Shown here: positions 17,600 through 29,690 of the stretch, piece by piece
Position numbering within the stretch: the first letter of the stretch is position 1
Layout of the letters: each line of letters begins with the position of its first letter
Assembly: GCA_002238525.1 (NCBI GenBank)
Contig: MPMN01000025.1
Coordinates: 1 to 38,243, forward strand
From: Flavobacteriaceae bacterium bin25
Lineage (GTDB): Bacteria > Bacteroidota > Bacteroidia > Flavobacteriales > Flavobacteriaceae
Direction of reading: 5' to 3'
DNA length: 38,243 nt
Notes under the pieces: model-generated
Seen by the model: the letters and a program-made list of their open reading frames with translations, nothing else
Databases searched by the model: none
Told to the model about the DNA's origin: nothing
Position numbers and translations under genes: made by a program

Positions 17600-18523
17600 T
17601 TAAAGAAAATTATCAGATTCTCGGTATGCTTCAATAACATCCTTTTCACCTTGAATTCCTTCAGAAAAATTACCGTGCTCCATTCCTAAAATCCCATTAT
17701 ACTTTTTGGAATGTATGAACCTGAAAATATTTTTGTAGTTGATTTCACCTGTAGTGGGCTCTTTTCGTCCAGGGTTGTCGCCAATCTGGAAATACCCAAT
17801 TTCATCCCAAGAAATTTCCACATTATGGATAAGATTACCTTCTTGAATTTGTTGGTGGTATATATCAAACAAAATTTTGCAGGAAGGTGAGTCAACGGCT
17901 TTGCAAATTTGGTAGGCCTGTGGAATACGTGTTAGGAAAAGTCCAGGGTGGTTTATAAAATTTAAAGGTTCTAAGACCATCACCAAATTGTGTGGTTCCA
18001 ATATTGATGAAGCTCTTTTTAGGCTCTCTACCACATGAGCAGTTTGATAATCAATATTTTGACGTGGATCAACATGACCAGGAACAACAGTCATCCAGGT
18101 GGCATTGACTCGCTTAGCCACTTCTACTGATTGGTTAATTTCATTTAGAAATTGGTCCCGCAATTCTTCTTTTCCTGAAGCGAGATTTGCTTTTTTCCAA
18201 CTAATAGTATGTGCCACAAACACCCCCATATGAATCCCTCTTTTTTCCATTGTCTTGGCCATTCTCTCTTGTAGTACGACATCTCTTTTTTTCATGGAGT
18301 TATCCTCAAAGGCCTCAAACCCCATATCGGACATAAAATTTAGTTGATCAATAGCATCCTCCCCCGCAGAATGTTTGAACATACCTAAATGGGGAGCATA
18401 TTTTAATTTAAACTTTGGATTTGATTTATCTCCTAAAGACGAAAAATTCGCCAAAGAGGTTGTTCCCAAAACACCAACAGGTAAAGTCAGGGCTAATGAT
18501 TTGGCAAATGTTCTTCTTTTCAT
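17600..18523 (-). CDS. Tat-signal TIM-barrel isomerase/epimerase-like protein (hydroxypyruvate isomerase type)
   Basis: This is an AP-endonuclease-2/xylose-isomerase-like TIM barrel of 307 residues. The N-terminus MKRRTFAKSLALTLPVGVLG carries a twin-arginine motif (R3-R4, F6, K8) and a hydrophobic stretch, so export is expected. The catalytic barrel has FMSDMGFEAFEDN, WMTVVPGHVDPR, LVMVLEPLN (metal-binding Glu), CKILFDIYHQQI, YFQIGDNPGRKEPTTGEI and GILGMEHGN (second Glu), in the order seen in hydroxypyruvate isomerase-like proteins. ATG lies 3 bp after the stop of the Gfo/Idh gene, so the two are co-transcribed. A role in isomerising or cleaving an oxidised sugar made by that neighbour is inference. 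Confidence 0.88.
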   Translation of the reverse strand: MKRRTFAKSLALTLPVGVLGTTSLANFSSLGDKSNPKFKLKYAPHLGMFKHSAGEDAIDQLNFMSDMGFEAFEDNSMKKRDVVLQERMAKTMEKRGIHMGVFVAHTISWKKANLASGKEELRDQFLNEINQSVEVAKRVNATWMTVVPGHVDPRQNIDYQTAHVVESLKRASSILEPHNLVMVLEPLNFINHPGLFLTRIPQAYQICKAVDSPSCKILFDIYHQQIQEGNLIHNVEISWDEIGYFQIGDNPGRKEPTTGEINYKNIFRFIHSKKYNGILGMEHGNFSEGIQGEKDVIEAYRESDNFL

Positions 18524-18526
18524 GAT

Positions 18527-19843
18527 TTAAAAATAAGAGGTAATGCCGGGAGTTGGTATAGCATAATTACCTTGTTTATCAGGATTTACCGGTGCAGGAG
18601 AATCCCAGTTTAAATCATCAGGTACTATCTTATAATCTAAACTAAGGGCTTTTTGCAACTCAATTATATTGCCTGAATAGGTAGCCATCCGACCAATAAT
18701 CGCCGACATAGTGCTCATAGCACCATTTTCAACATCATTTATCAAATCTCCATTTCTGATGGCTTGGAATAAAAGATCATGCTCAACCTGATAGGGATTG
18801 GGTTCTTCGTCTTGAAATTGATAAAGTACATTTCCATTTAAATCTCTGACGATTCCTTTTCCTAATTCAACTGTTCCTTTGGTGCCTTGGAAAAACTCAT
18901 CCACTCGATTCATACATCCGGGCATATGCCTACATTGGCTTGAGATTACTGCACCGCTAGGATAAGTATATTCTACAAAATGATGATCATAAATCTCCCC
19001 GTGTTCTTTTCCATTGCGGACTTGTCGCCCTCCCATTCCCTGAGCTGAAACAGGATATTGTTCAAGATACCAGTTAGCCACATCAATATTATGAATATGC
19101 TGCTCTACTATGTGGTCACCGCACAGCCAATTAAAGTAATACCAGTTTCGCATTTGGTATTCTAATTCTGTTTGGCCCTCTTGTCTGTTTCGAACCCAAA
19201 CACCGGAACTATTCCAGTATACTTGCCCGCCAGTTATTTGACCGATGATACCATCTTTAATTTTTGAAAATATATCAATGTATTTATTCTGATAATGTCT
19301 TTGTAATCCCACTACAACATTCAGCTTTTTATCTAGTGCTTGTTTCCCGGATTTCAAAACTCTTCGAACTCCGTCAGAATCTGTGGCAAGGGGCTTTTCC
19401 ACAAATACATGTTTGTTTTTCTTTATGGCATATTCAAAATGGGCCGGTCTAAATCCTGGTGGAGTAGTTAAGATGACAACATCTGCCAGATCAATTGCTT
19501 TTTTATATGCATCAAATCCTGCAAACTGGTTCTCATTGGGCAAATCAATGGTCTTTTCACCATCAAAATTGTCCTTAATAGCTTTTAAGCTCTCTTGTAC
19601 TTTGTCCTTAAAGGCATCAGCCATGGCCACTAATTTCACATTAGGATCGGCATTAAGGGCTTGAACAGCAGCTCCCGAGCCTCGCCCACCACATCCTACA
19701 AGTGCAAGTTTTAAAACGGAATTAGAACGTGGTTTAGAAATTCCTCTCATCATTGATGGAAAAACCAATAGTCCACCAGTAGCTAAGGATGAAGTCTTTA
19801 CAAAGTCTCTTCTCGAGGGTTGTTTTTTTATTGTTTTAATCAT
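18527..19843 (-). CDS. Gfo/Idh/MocA family oxidoreductase with Tat signal
   Basis: This is an NAD(P)-dependent sugar or polyol dehydrogenase-like enzyme of 438 residues. The leader SRRDFVKTSSLATGGLLVF (10-28) is a textbook twin-arginine signal. The Rossmann fold follows: LALVGCGGRGSGAAVQAL (46-63), ADVVILTTPPGFRPAHFEYA and the EKP signature in HVFVEKPLATD (145-155). The second domain has YFNWLCGDHIVEQHIHNIDV, with the H-x3-D/N pattern seen in secreted Bacteroidota members, and CRHMPGCMNRVDEFFQGTKG. Periplasmic members usually retain bound NAD(P) and act as oxidoreductases or glycosidase-like enzymes. It lies 73 bp after the SUMF1-fold gene and 3 bp before the TIM-barrel gene. Confidence 0.93.
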   Translation of the reverse strand: MIKTIKKQPSRRDFVKTSSLATGGLLVFPSMMRGISKPRSNSVLKLALVGCGGRGSGAAVQALNADPNVKLVAMADAFKDKVQESLKAIKDNFDGEKTIDLPNENQFAGFDAYKKAIDLADVVILTTPPGFRPAHFEYAIKKNKHVFVEKPLATDSDGVRRVLKSGKQALDKKLNVVVGLQRHYQNKYIDIFSKIKDGIIGQITGGQVYWNSSGVWVRNRQEGQTELEYQMRNWYYFNWLCGDHIVEQHIHNIDVANWYLEQYPVSAQGMGGRQVRNGKEHGEIYDHHFVEYTYPSGAVISSQCRHMPGCMNRVDEFFQGTKGTVELGKGIVRDLNGNVLYQFQDEEPNPYQVEHDLLFQAIRNGDLINDVENGAMSTMSAIIGRMATYSGNIIELQKALSLDYKIVPDDLNWDSPAPVNPDKQGNYAIPTPGITSYF

Positions 19844-19916
19844 GGAATAAATGTATAGAAAATTCTTAAATTACTATCTGATGCTTTTGAAAGAACATAC
19901 GGCAATTGTTTGGGGC

Positions 19917-20933
19917 TTAATTGGAAGTCTCATCCCATAGCATTTTTTGTTTTATAGGAGAAGGGATTTTTTTAGGTCTTACTATTCTAAACCCAACGAA
20001 ATCAGCATCTGTGTGCCACCAGATGCTCTTGGGAATTTGTGGGTCTCGCACTTTCCATGTGCTGGAAGACCTTCCTCGGGCAGCAGATCTGAGTTTTTCA
20101 GGGAAGTCTCTCCATGATCCTCCACGAACTGAACGGGGATAGAGATTTGTAGGTGTCTCAAGTGGATTTATAGTGATAGAGGTTCTTGTTTCATATACAT
20201 TTGGCAGGTACTGGTCTAAAGTCCATTCAGCCACATTTCCATGCATATCGTATAAACCCCATGGATTGGGTTTTTTTTGCCCTACTTTATGATACTTACC
20301 TTCGCTATTGGCTTGGTACCATCCGTATTCATCCAATAATTTAGCATCATCACCGAATGAATATTTTGATTGTGTCCCTGCTCTTGATGCATATTCCCAT
20401 TCTGCTTCGGTTGGAAGCCGGTAAAAATTCCCGGTTATCGCGGACAACCATTGACAAAATTTATTTGCAGCGTACTGGGTCATGCCGATAGCCGGACAAC
20501 CATTTGTTCCCATCCCAAAACTCATATCTGTATAAGGTGGAGTTGCTTTTGATATTGCATCTACTTTTATTTCTACTTCATTATCTCCCTGATAAGAAGC
20601 CATCCCATCAATTTTCCTTTCGACAAATAACTGATATAAATCCCAAGTGATCTCAAATTTCCCAATCCAAAAATCATCAATAGCTACAGTATGCTGGGGA
20701 CCTTCATCTACGTATCGGCCCTTTTCGGTGTCATCACTTCCCATAGTAAAGGTTCCGCCTTCAACAAAGACCATTTCGATTGATTGCATAGTCCCGGATA
20801 TTTCTTGTGTATAATTTTGTTGAGCAATGGCGAATTCAACTACAAAAAACATTGCTATAACCACCACATGAATATCCCTCCAAGAAAACTGATTCGTCTG
20901 GGATTTTACCAGAAAATTAGATTGATTTTTCAA
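19917..20933 (-). CDS. SUMF1/EgtB/PvdO-fold secreted protein lacking FGE cysteines
   Basis: This is a formylglycine-generating-enzyme-fold protein of 338 residues. The N-terminus holds a hydrophobic stretch ([17 protein letters not shown], about 22-38), so it is probably exported. Fold marks are [87 protein letters not shown] and VRGGSWRDF. Where true FGEs carry two catalytic cysteines, this protein reads [15 protein letters not shown] and ends DFVGFRIV, with no Cys. Sulfatase activation is therefore unlikely, and no sulfatase gene is present. Secreted members without these cysteines are common in Bacteroidota with unknown roles. The start used is TTG; a later start would shorten only the leader. 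Confidence 0.88.
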   Translation of the reverse strand: MKNQSNFLVKSQTNQFSWRDIHVVVIAMFFVVEFAIAQQNYTQEISGTMQSIEMVFVEGGTFTMGSDDTEKGRYVDEGPQHTVAIDDFWIGKFEITWDLYQLFVERKIDGMASYQGDNEVEIKVDAISKATPPYTDMSFGMGTNGCPAIGMTQYAANKFCQWLSAITGNFYRLPTEAEWEYASRAGTQSKYSFGDDAKLLDEYGWYQANSEGKYHKVGQKKPNPWGLYDMHGNVAEWTLDQYLPNVYETRTSITINPLETPTNLYPRSVRGGSWRDFPEKLRSAARGRSSSTWKVRDPQIPKSIWWHTDADFVGFRIVRPKKIPSPIKQKMLWDETSN

Positions 20934-21092
20934 AAAGTGTCAAGATAGTTTATTTTCAATTAAATTGATCAACTCGTTCTTGGGATTGAACCTCATGGTT
21001 AGCGATTTTAGGTTGAGTATAAAATTATTTGGCGCACAAAAAGCGATAATAAAATAACACTATCAATCCAAAGATGATTTGGTGCATAGAAA

Positions 21093-22274
21093 CTAATCTA
21101 TTTCACCAGAACCAAGTAGCTCATCGTTCTGGTACCATGTTGCAAATTGACCTTGTGTAATTGCCGATTGGGGCTGATTAAAAATGATGTACAGTCCTTC
21201 ATCTTGCAAATTTAATTTAGCATGAACTAGAGGTTGACGATATCGAATTCGAGCCATTAATTCAACACTTTGACCTTTGATTATGTTGTATTCATCTCTA
21301 ATCCAATGAATATTGCACTTTTTTATTAATAGTGCTTTTCGATACAAACCTGGGTGGTTTTTTCCTTTTCCGACGAAGACAATATTATTATCTGTATCGA
21401 CATCAATAACATACAAAGGATTTTCCATTCCCCCGACTCTTAGGCCTTTTCTTTGTCCTATGGTGTAATAAAATGCTCCTTGGTGGCTACCAATTAATTC
21501 GCCATCTGATGATTTATATTTAAATTTATCTGCCAAACCCTTTAGGTCTTGTTTAGGAATAACTCTTGAATACATTGGATGTTCTGATGGTATTTCAATA
21601 ATATCACCTGTTTTAGGTTTTAGTTGTTGCTTCAAAAATTCTGATAGCCGAACTTTACCCACAAAGCAGAGTCCTTGGGAGTCTCTTTTTTTTGCCGTAA
21701 TTAGATTATTGGCTTTGGCAATTTGTCTAACCTCAGTTTTTTTTAGATGACCAATAGGAAATAAAACCTTACTGAGCTGTTGTTGGGATAACTGACAGAG
21801 GAAATAGGATTGATCTTTGGTGCTATCAGATCCGGCGATCAGTTTATATTGTTTTATGCCATTAGAATCGCCTATTTCATTTTTTTTGGCGTAGTGACCT
21901 GTAGCTATAAAATCTGCCCCAATATTTTGGGCAGCTTTTAGAAACAGATCAAATTTGATTGCTCGGTTGCAAACTATATCAGGATTTGGTGTTCTACCCT
22001 TACTATATTCTCTAAACATATAATCCACTACTCGAACTTTATACTCATCTGAAAAATCGATTGTTTGGAATGGAATTGAGAGTTTCTCTGCCACTATCAT
22101 TGCATCATAACTATCTTCAAGCCAGGGGCATTGATCTGAAATAGTAACCTTTGTATCATGCCAGTTTTTCATAAAAAGGCCTATTACTTGATAGCCAGCC
22201 TTTTTTAACAAAAGTGCTGCAACACTTGAATCGACGCCACCAGAGAGGCCAACAACTACTGTCGAAATTTTCAC
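21093..22274 (-). CDS. mnmA: tRNA-specific 2-thiouridylase
   Basis: It thiolates U34 of tRNA-Lys, -Glu and -Gln, using ATP and a persulfide relay. It has 393 residues from the GTG start. The PP-loop SGGVDSSVAALLL sits near the N-terminus. GRTPNPDIVCNRAIKFD carries the first catalytic Cys, and DSQGLCFVGKV the second. GQRKGLRVGG and the C-terminal barrel (MARIRYRQPLVHA, FATWYQNDELLGSGEI) complete the family pattern. The frame runs upstream to a TTG at 22310, but that codon lies just beside a strong promoter box. The GTG at 22274 (KISTVVVGLSGG) fits both the promoter and the family N-terminus. Confidence 0.95.
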   Translation of the reverse strand: MKISTVVVGLSGGVDSSVAALLLKKAGYQVIGLFMKNWHDTKVTISDQCPWLEDSYDAMIVAEKLSIPFQTIDFSDEYKVRVVDYMFREYSKGRTPNPDIVCNRAIKFDLFLKAAQNIGADFIATGHYAKKNEIGDSNGIKQYKLIAGSDSTKDQSYFLCQLSQQQLSKVLFPIGHLKKTEVRQIAKANNLITAKKRDSQGLCFVGKVRLSEFLKQQLKPKTGDIIEIPSEHPMYSRVIPKQDLKGLADKFKYKSSDGELIGSHQGAFYYTIGQRKGLRVGGMENPLYVIDVDTDNNIVFVGKGKNHPGLYRKALLIKKCNIHWIRDEYNIIKGQSVELMARIRYRQPLVHAKLNLQDEGLYIIFNQPQSAITQGQFATWYQNDELLGSGEID

Positions 22275-22295
22275 CTTCAATGAGATTCCAAAATT

Positions 22296-22325
22296 CAAAA
22301 TTAAGCACAACCGTAATGCTTACAA
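22296..22325 (-). promoter_or_regulatory. Putative mnmA promoter (TTG-N19-TAATTTTG)
   Basis: On the minus strand, TAATTTTG (22296-22303) matches TAnnTTTG fully, and TTG (22323-22325) lies 19 bp upstream, the ideal spacing. It ends 21 bp before the GTG at 22274. This decides the mnmA start against the upstream TTG at 22310, which lies between the two boxes. Confidence 0.55.
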
Positions 22326-22932
22326 TAAAATAAGAGACGTTTATAGTTGATTTTAGCTTGAAAAGCTTAGCTACAGGACTGGGCTAAAATCCCGCAATAA
22401 TTGATTAGAGCATAAAGTCCAAATCTATCATCTAATTTACGCTTTGTAGAATGGTTCTGTTAGGTTTTGCCCACAATATTCACAAGGCTTTATAACTAAT
22501 TCAACCTAGTAGGCTATAAATTCAATACTTTAGATTTAGGGTAAAGGTGTACAAACCCCTAGAGAAAGCGAAGTGAGGTATTCAATTACCGATGGCTAAC
22601 TCATTCCAACATAGAACAACCTATTAACCTCTTTTAGGATCTGGTCGTTCAAAAAAATACCAATGAACCAAGTCTTTTTACTTGGATAAGAACAAGTGTC
22701 AAGAAATTTGTTCGATTAAAAAGTCAAACGCTTAAAGCCTACTCGTTGTTTTGAAAAGGCTAGTAAACAAAGTCAAATTTGAAATTCAACTGAAATCAAC
22801 TAGTTCATTGTTGGTATGAATAATGTAGGTTAAATCGCATAATTGAAAAAACTCTTTGCGGAGAATAGAGATGGTATTAACCGCAAATAATGCAGAGTTT
22901 ATTTTGTATTTTTACCAAAGAATTCGATTCTG
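22326..22932. other. Long intergenic gap with a zinc-ribbon-like scrap
   Basis: About 600 bp separate mnmA from the fic gene. On the minus strand a 22-codon stretch (22437-22505), preceded by an in-frame TAG, reads VELVIKPCEYCGQNL then TEPFYKA and a stop. The CEYC pair resembles half of a zinc ribbon, so it may be a gene relic. Nothing else in the gap could be assigned. I saw no tRNA, no clear hairpin and no match to the IS ends found elsewhere. Confidence 0.35.
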
Positions 22933-24027
22933 TTGGATAGATACATACATCATCATAAGAACTGGACAAACTTCCAGTGGCAAGAAGATGCCCTAATATG
23001 TTTATTATCTGAAGTAAGGTATTTACAAGGCAAATTAATTGGCAAAGTAGAACTCCTGGGTTTTGAACTTAAAGACGAAGCCAACTTAGAAACATTGATA
23101 CAAGACATAGTTCATACCTCTGAAATTGAGGGCGAGGTTTTAAACCCCGAATTAGTTCGTTCTTCTATCGCCACACAATTAGGATTAGAATATTCAGGTA
23201 TACTAAATTCAGATAGGCAAATTGATGGTATCGTAGAAATGATGTTGGACGCTACTCAAAACGCCAACAAAACACTAGACAATGAGCGCTTATTCGGATG
23301 GCATAATGCCTTATTCCCTTTGGGAAGGAGCGGATTGAATAAAATTAAAGTTGGTCAATGGCGCACGGGAGATATACAAGTTGTTTCAGGTGTTTTAGGA
23401 AGAGAGCAAGTTCATTTCGAAGCACCAAAAGCCGAGATATTGGAAGATGAGATGACAAAGTTCTTGACATGGCTGAATAACACTGATGATTTAGACTCAA
23501 TTTTAAAAGCTTCAATAGCACATTTGTGGTTTATAACAATTCACCCGTTCGAAGATGGCAATGGGCGTATTGCAAGATCCATTACAGATATGCAATTATC
23601 AAAAGCTGATGGAGTTAACCAACGGTTTTATAGCATGTCCAAGCAAATCAATATGCTAAAGAAATCCTATTACTCCATCTTGGAAAAAACCCAAAAGGGC
23701 GAAAGAGATGTTTCGGATTGGATAGTATGGTTTTTAAACTGTCTTAAGAAAGCTATAATTTCCTCTAGCTTAATTATAGATAAGGTTGTTCAAAAACATC
23801 AGTTTTGGCAGAAAAATGGTGTTTTAATCAGTAATGACAGACAGCGTAAAATGCTGAATAAGGTATTAGAAAACTTTGTAGGTAATCTCACGACTTCTAA
23901 GTGGGCAAAAATGACCAAGACATCTCAGGATACAGCTTTAAGGGACATCACAGATTTAGTGAATAAAGGCATTCTAGAAAAAGCGAAATCGGGAGGTAGG
24001 AGTACGCACTATATTTTGAAACTCTAA
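22933..24027 (+). CDS. Fic family AMP-transferase with class II inhibitory motif
   Basis: It transfers AMP, or another nucleotide part, from a nucleotide to Ser/Thr/Tyr hydroxyls of target proteins. It has 364 residues. The N-terminal DUF4172-like part begins DRYIHHHKNWTNFQWQE and LSEVRYLQGKLIGK. An inhibitory helix motif follows, TSEIEGE with (S/T)xxxE(G/N) at T62-G67, where E66 would block ATP binding. The Fic core is complete: HPFEDGNGRIAR at H204-R215, with catalytic H204, D208, N210 and R212. A C-terminal winged-helix-like segment (LTTSKWAKMTKTSQDTAL, LVNKGILEKAKSGGRS) suggests DNA or protein binding. No separate antitoxin gene is adjacent, consistent with internal inhibition. The TTG start is chosen because related proteins begin at this point; no earlier ATG exists in frame. 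Confidence 0.92.
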   Translation: MDRYIHHHKNWTNFQWQEDALICLLSEVRYLQGKLIGKVELLGFELKDEANLETLIQDIVHTSEIEGEVLNPELVRSSIATQLGLEYSGILNSDRQIDGIVEMMLDATQNANKTLDNERLFGWHNALFPLGRSGLNKIKVGQWRTGDIQVVSGVLGREQVHFEAPKAEILEDEMTKFLTWLNNTDDLDSILKASIAHLWFITIHPFEDGNGRIARSITDMQLSKADGVNQRFYSMSKQINMLKKSYYSILEKTQKGERDVSDWIVWFLNCLKKAIISSSLIIDKVVQKHQFWQKNGVLISNDRQRKMLNKVLENFVGNLTTSKWAKMTKTSQDTALRDITDLVNKGILEKAKSGGRSTHYILKL

Positions 24028-24036
24028 CTTTATCCT

Positions 24037-24147
24037 TAATTGTATTTTTTATCAGTTATGATTCTGTCAAACTACAAGGAGAAAATACAAAAATTCAGGT
24101 GAGTCTTAAAGACCGCTGATTTCTATTTACACAGTTTTTGCGATACT
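24037..24147 (-). mobile_element. Solitary IS256-type left end
   Basis: The stretch 24080-24147 aligns by eye along its length with 11713-11780, the end of the truncated IS256 copy. Both have AGAAAATACAAAAA, then TGATTTCTATTTAC, and a GATACT terminus, in the same orientation. Weaker similarity continues inward to about 24037, corresponding to the whole leader before the transposase ATG in the other copy. No transposase codons follow. It fills the gap between the fic stop and the yidC stop almost exactly. Confidence 0.65.
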
Positions 24148-24150
24148 CAC

Positions 24151-25995
24151 TTATTTTCTATTTCTCTTCTGACGCTCAGCCTCTTCCATGGCCTTTTGTA
24201 AGCGGGCTGAAAAACCTCCAGTCTTTGGCTTCCTCTTCTTTTTCACCTCAATCCGAGCATGAACCTTCTTCTGGTCAATAATGTAGTTCTTAATGACCAA
24301 CATAAGTATGATCGTCAATAAATTAGAAACAAAATAATACAAGCTCAAGCCACTTGCATAATTGTTGAAAAAGAATAACATAAAAACAGGCATGATCGAC
24401 ATCAAAACCTTCATGTTTGGCATCCCAGGCTGGGTTGGCAAAGTCTGTTGAGACATAGTCATCCTGGTATAAAAGAAAATGGCTACCGAAGCTAAAATCG
24501 GGAATAAACTCACATGATCACCATAAAATGGAACCTTTAAAGGTAATTCGAGAATTGAGTCATATGATGCCAAATCATCAGCCCACAAAAAACTCTGCTG
24601 ACGTAAAGAAAAAGCTGCCGGAAAAAATAAAAACAAAGCATAAAACACAGGCAATTGTAAAAGGGCAGGGATACACCCCGATAATGGACTGGCACCAGCT
24701 TTTGAATAAAGGGCCATCGTCTCCTGCTGTCTCTTTACCGCATTATCTTTGTATTTTTCAGTTATCTCCTGGACCTCAGGCTTTAAAATTCGCATCTTAA
24801 CCTGTGAAACATAAGAACGATAAGTAACCGGAGACATCAACAGCCGTACAATTATAGTCATGAGGATTATAGCCAAACCATGAGGGAAAAATGAGATCAA
24901 TAGATTAAATAAAGGCATGAACATAAATCGATTGATCCATCCAAAAATTCCCCACCCCATTTCTATGGATTTCTCTAAATCACCTTCCAAATCCTTGAGT
25001 GCAAAAAAGTCTGTAGGTCCATAATAAAACTCAATAGATTCATTAAAATCCGAACCCGTAGAATTTAGCGCTGCTGTAGTTGTAAATGTTTTCGTAAATC
25101 GCTCTTTCAGCTCCTTAGTACGTGCATCATTTTGAGAAGATATTACCGCAGTTTCAAATGGAATCCTAGGAATCATAATAGCACTAAAAAAATGCTGCTT
25201 ATAAGAAATCCATCGAACCTGATCCGCGGTTTTTGAAGTCTGAGATCCTTGACCTAATTTTCGATCTTTATTTCCCTCATATCCATAGGACAAACGGGTG
25301 TACCTATTTTCGTAATCAATTGATTTGGAATTCCTAAATACTTGAGTTTTCCAAGTGAACCTAGCAGGGAACTTAGTGGAAAAATCGCTTTCCATTCCCC
25401 TGGATGAAATTTGGAATGTGAGTTTGTTTCCATCATCAGGCAAAACATATCGAAAAGTAATGCCCTGCTGACTACCTGGGCTTGTATCCATGATTAAAAC
25501 CTGGGCTCGCTCCTCAATCTCTAATCTAGGAACGAAATACATATCGTTACTGTGAATGATTCGACCATCAATTGTGGATATTTCAATACTGAAATCTGTA
25601 TTTTCTTCTTTGATAAGATAAAGTGGATCTCCAAGGTAATTATCGAACTCTTTGAGCCTCAGTGATTTAATCTGTCCTCCCTTCGGTTGCACCTCAATCC
25701 ATAATTTATCATTTTCAAGCACCACAGATTCCTCCTGCTTTTCAATGAACCAATTACTAAAATCACCATAGGTGCGACTTAATTGCTCTAATTCCAGAGA
25801 ATCAACCAACTCCGGAGTTTGAATAATCTGATTTTCAGAAACAGAGTCTACCTGTTGGGTTTGAAATTGTTCTGAATCAGAAATTTCGCTTTCAGCATTC
25901 CGAGCCTCAGAACTGCGATACATCATCCAAGTGATAATACCTGCAATCAAAATAAATCCTATTAGCTGAAAAGGATCAGTTTTTCTTTCTTCCAT
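24151..25995 (-). CDS. yidC: Membrane protein insertase YidC
   Basis: It inserts and folds inner-membrane proteins, alone or with SecYEG. It has 614 residues from MEERKTDPFQLIGFILIAG. One N-terminal membrane span is followed by a large periplasmic beta domain (about 60-350). The conserved five-helix core comes next: FGWINRFMFMPLFNLLISFF, then VRLLMSPVTYRSYVSQVKM with the hydrophilic-groove Arg, KYKDNAVKRQQETMALYSK, GASPLSGCIPALLQLPVFYA and SIMPVFMLFFFNNYASGLSLYY. The tail is basic (KKKRKPKTGG, RQKRNRK), as expected for ribosome contact. The frame extends to 26142, but that would overlap pyrG by over 140 bp, so the ATG 4 bp after the pyrG stop is preferred. Confidence 0.96.
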   Translation of the reverse strand: MEERKTDPFQLIGFILIAGIITWMMYRSSEARNAESEISDSEQFQTQQVDSVSENQIIQTPELVDSLELEQLSRTYGDFSNWFIEKQEESVVLENDKLWIEVQPKGGQIKSLRLKEFDNYLGDPLYLIKEENTDFSIEISTIDGRIIHSNDMYFVPRLEIEERAQVLIMDTSPGSQQGITFRYVLPDDGNKLTFQISSRGMESDFSTKFPARFTWKTQVFRNSKSIDYENRYTRLSYGYEGNKDRKLGQGSQTSKTADQVRWISYKQHFFSAIMIPRIPFETAVISSQNDARTKELKERFTKTFTTTAALNSTGSDFNESIEFYYGPTDFFALKDLEGDLEKSIEMGWGIFGWINRFMFMPLFNLLISFFPHGLAIILMTIIVRLLMSPVTYRSYVSQVKMRILKPEVQEITEKYKDNAVKRQQETMALYSKAGASPLSGCIPALLQLPVFYALFLFFPAAFSLRQQSFLWADDLASYDSILELPLKVPFYGDHVSLFPILASVAIFFYTRMTMSQQTLPTQPGMPNMKVLMSIMPVFMLFFFNNYASGLSLYYFVSNLLTIILMLVIKNYIIDQKKVHARIEVKKKRKPKTGGFSARLQKAMEEAERQKRNRK

Positions 25996-25999
25996 AAAA

Positions 26000-29686
<3,687 letters not shown>

Positions 29687-29690
<4 letters not shown>

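Noticed and set aside
19917-20933. Sulfatase-activating formylglycine-generating enzyme
   Set aside because: The catalytic cysteine pair is absent and no sulfatase is encoded in the window.
21093-22310. MnmA start at the upstream TTG (22310)
   Set aside because: That codon lies between the -33 and -7 boxes of a good promoter; the GTG at 22274 matches the family N-terminus.
22540-22620. Possible structured RNA or intron remnant
   Set aside because: I could not find consistent stems or known core motifs; the impression rested only on a GC-richer patch.
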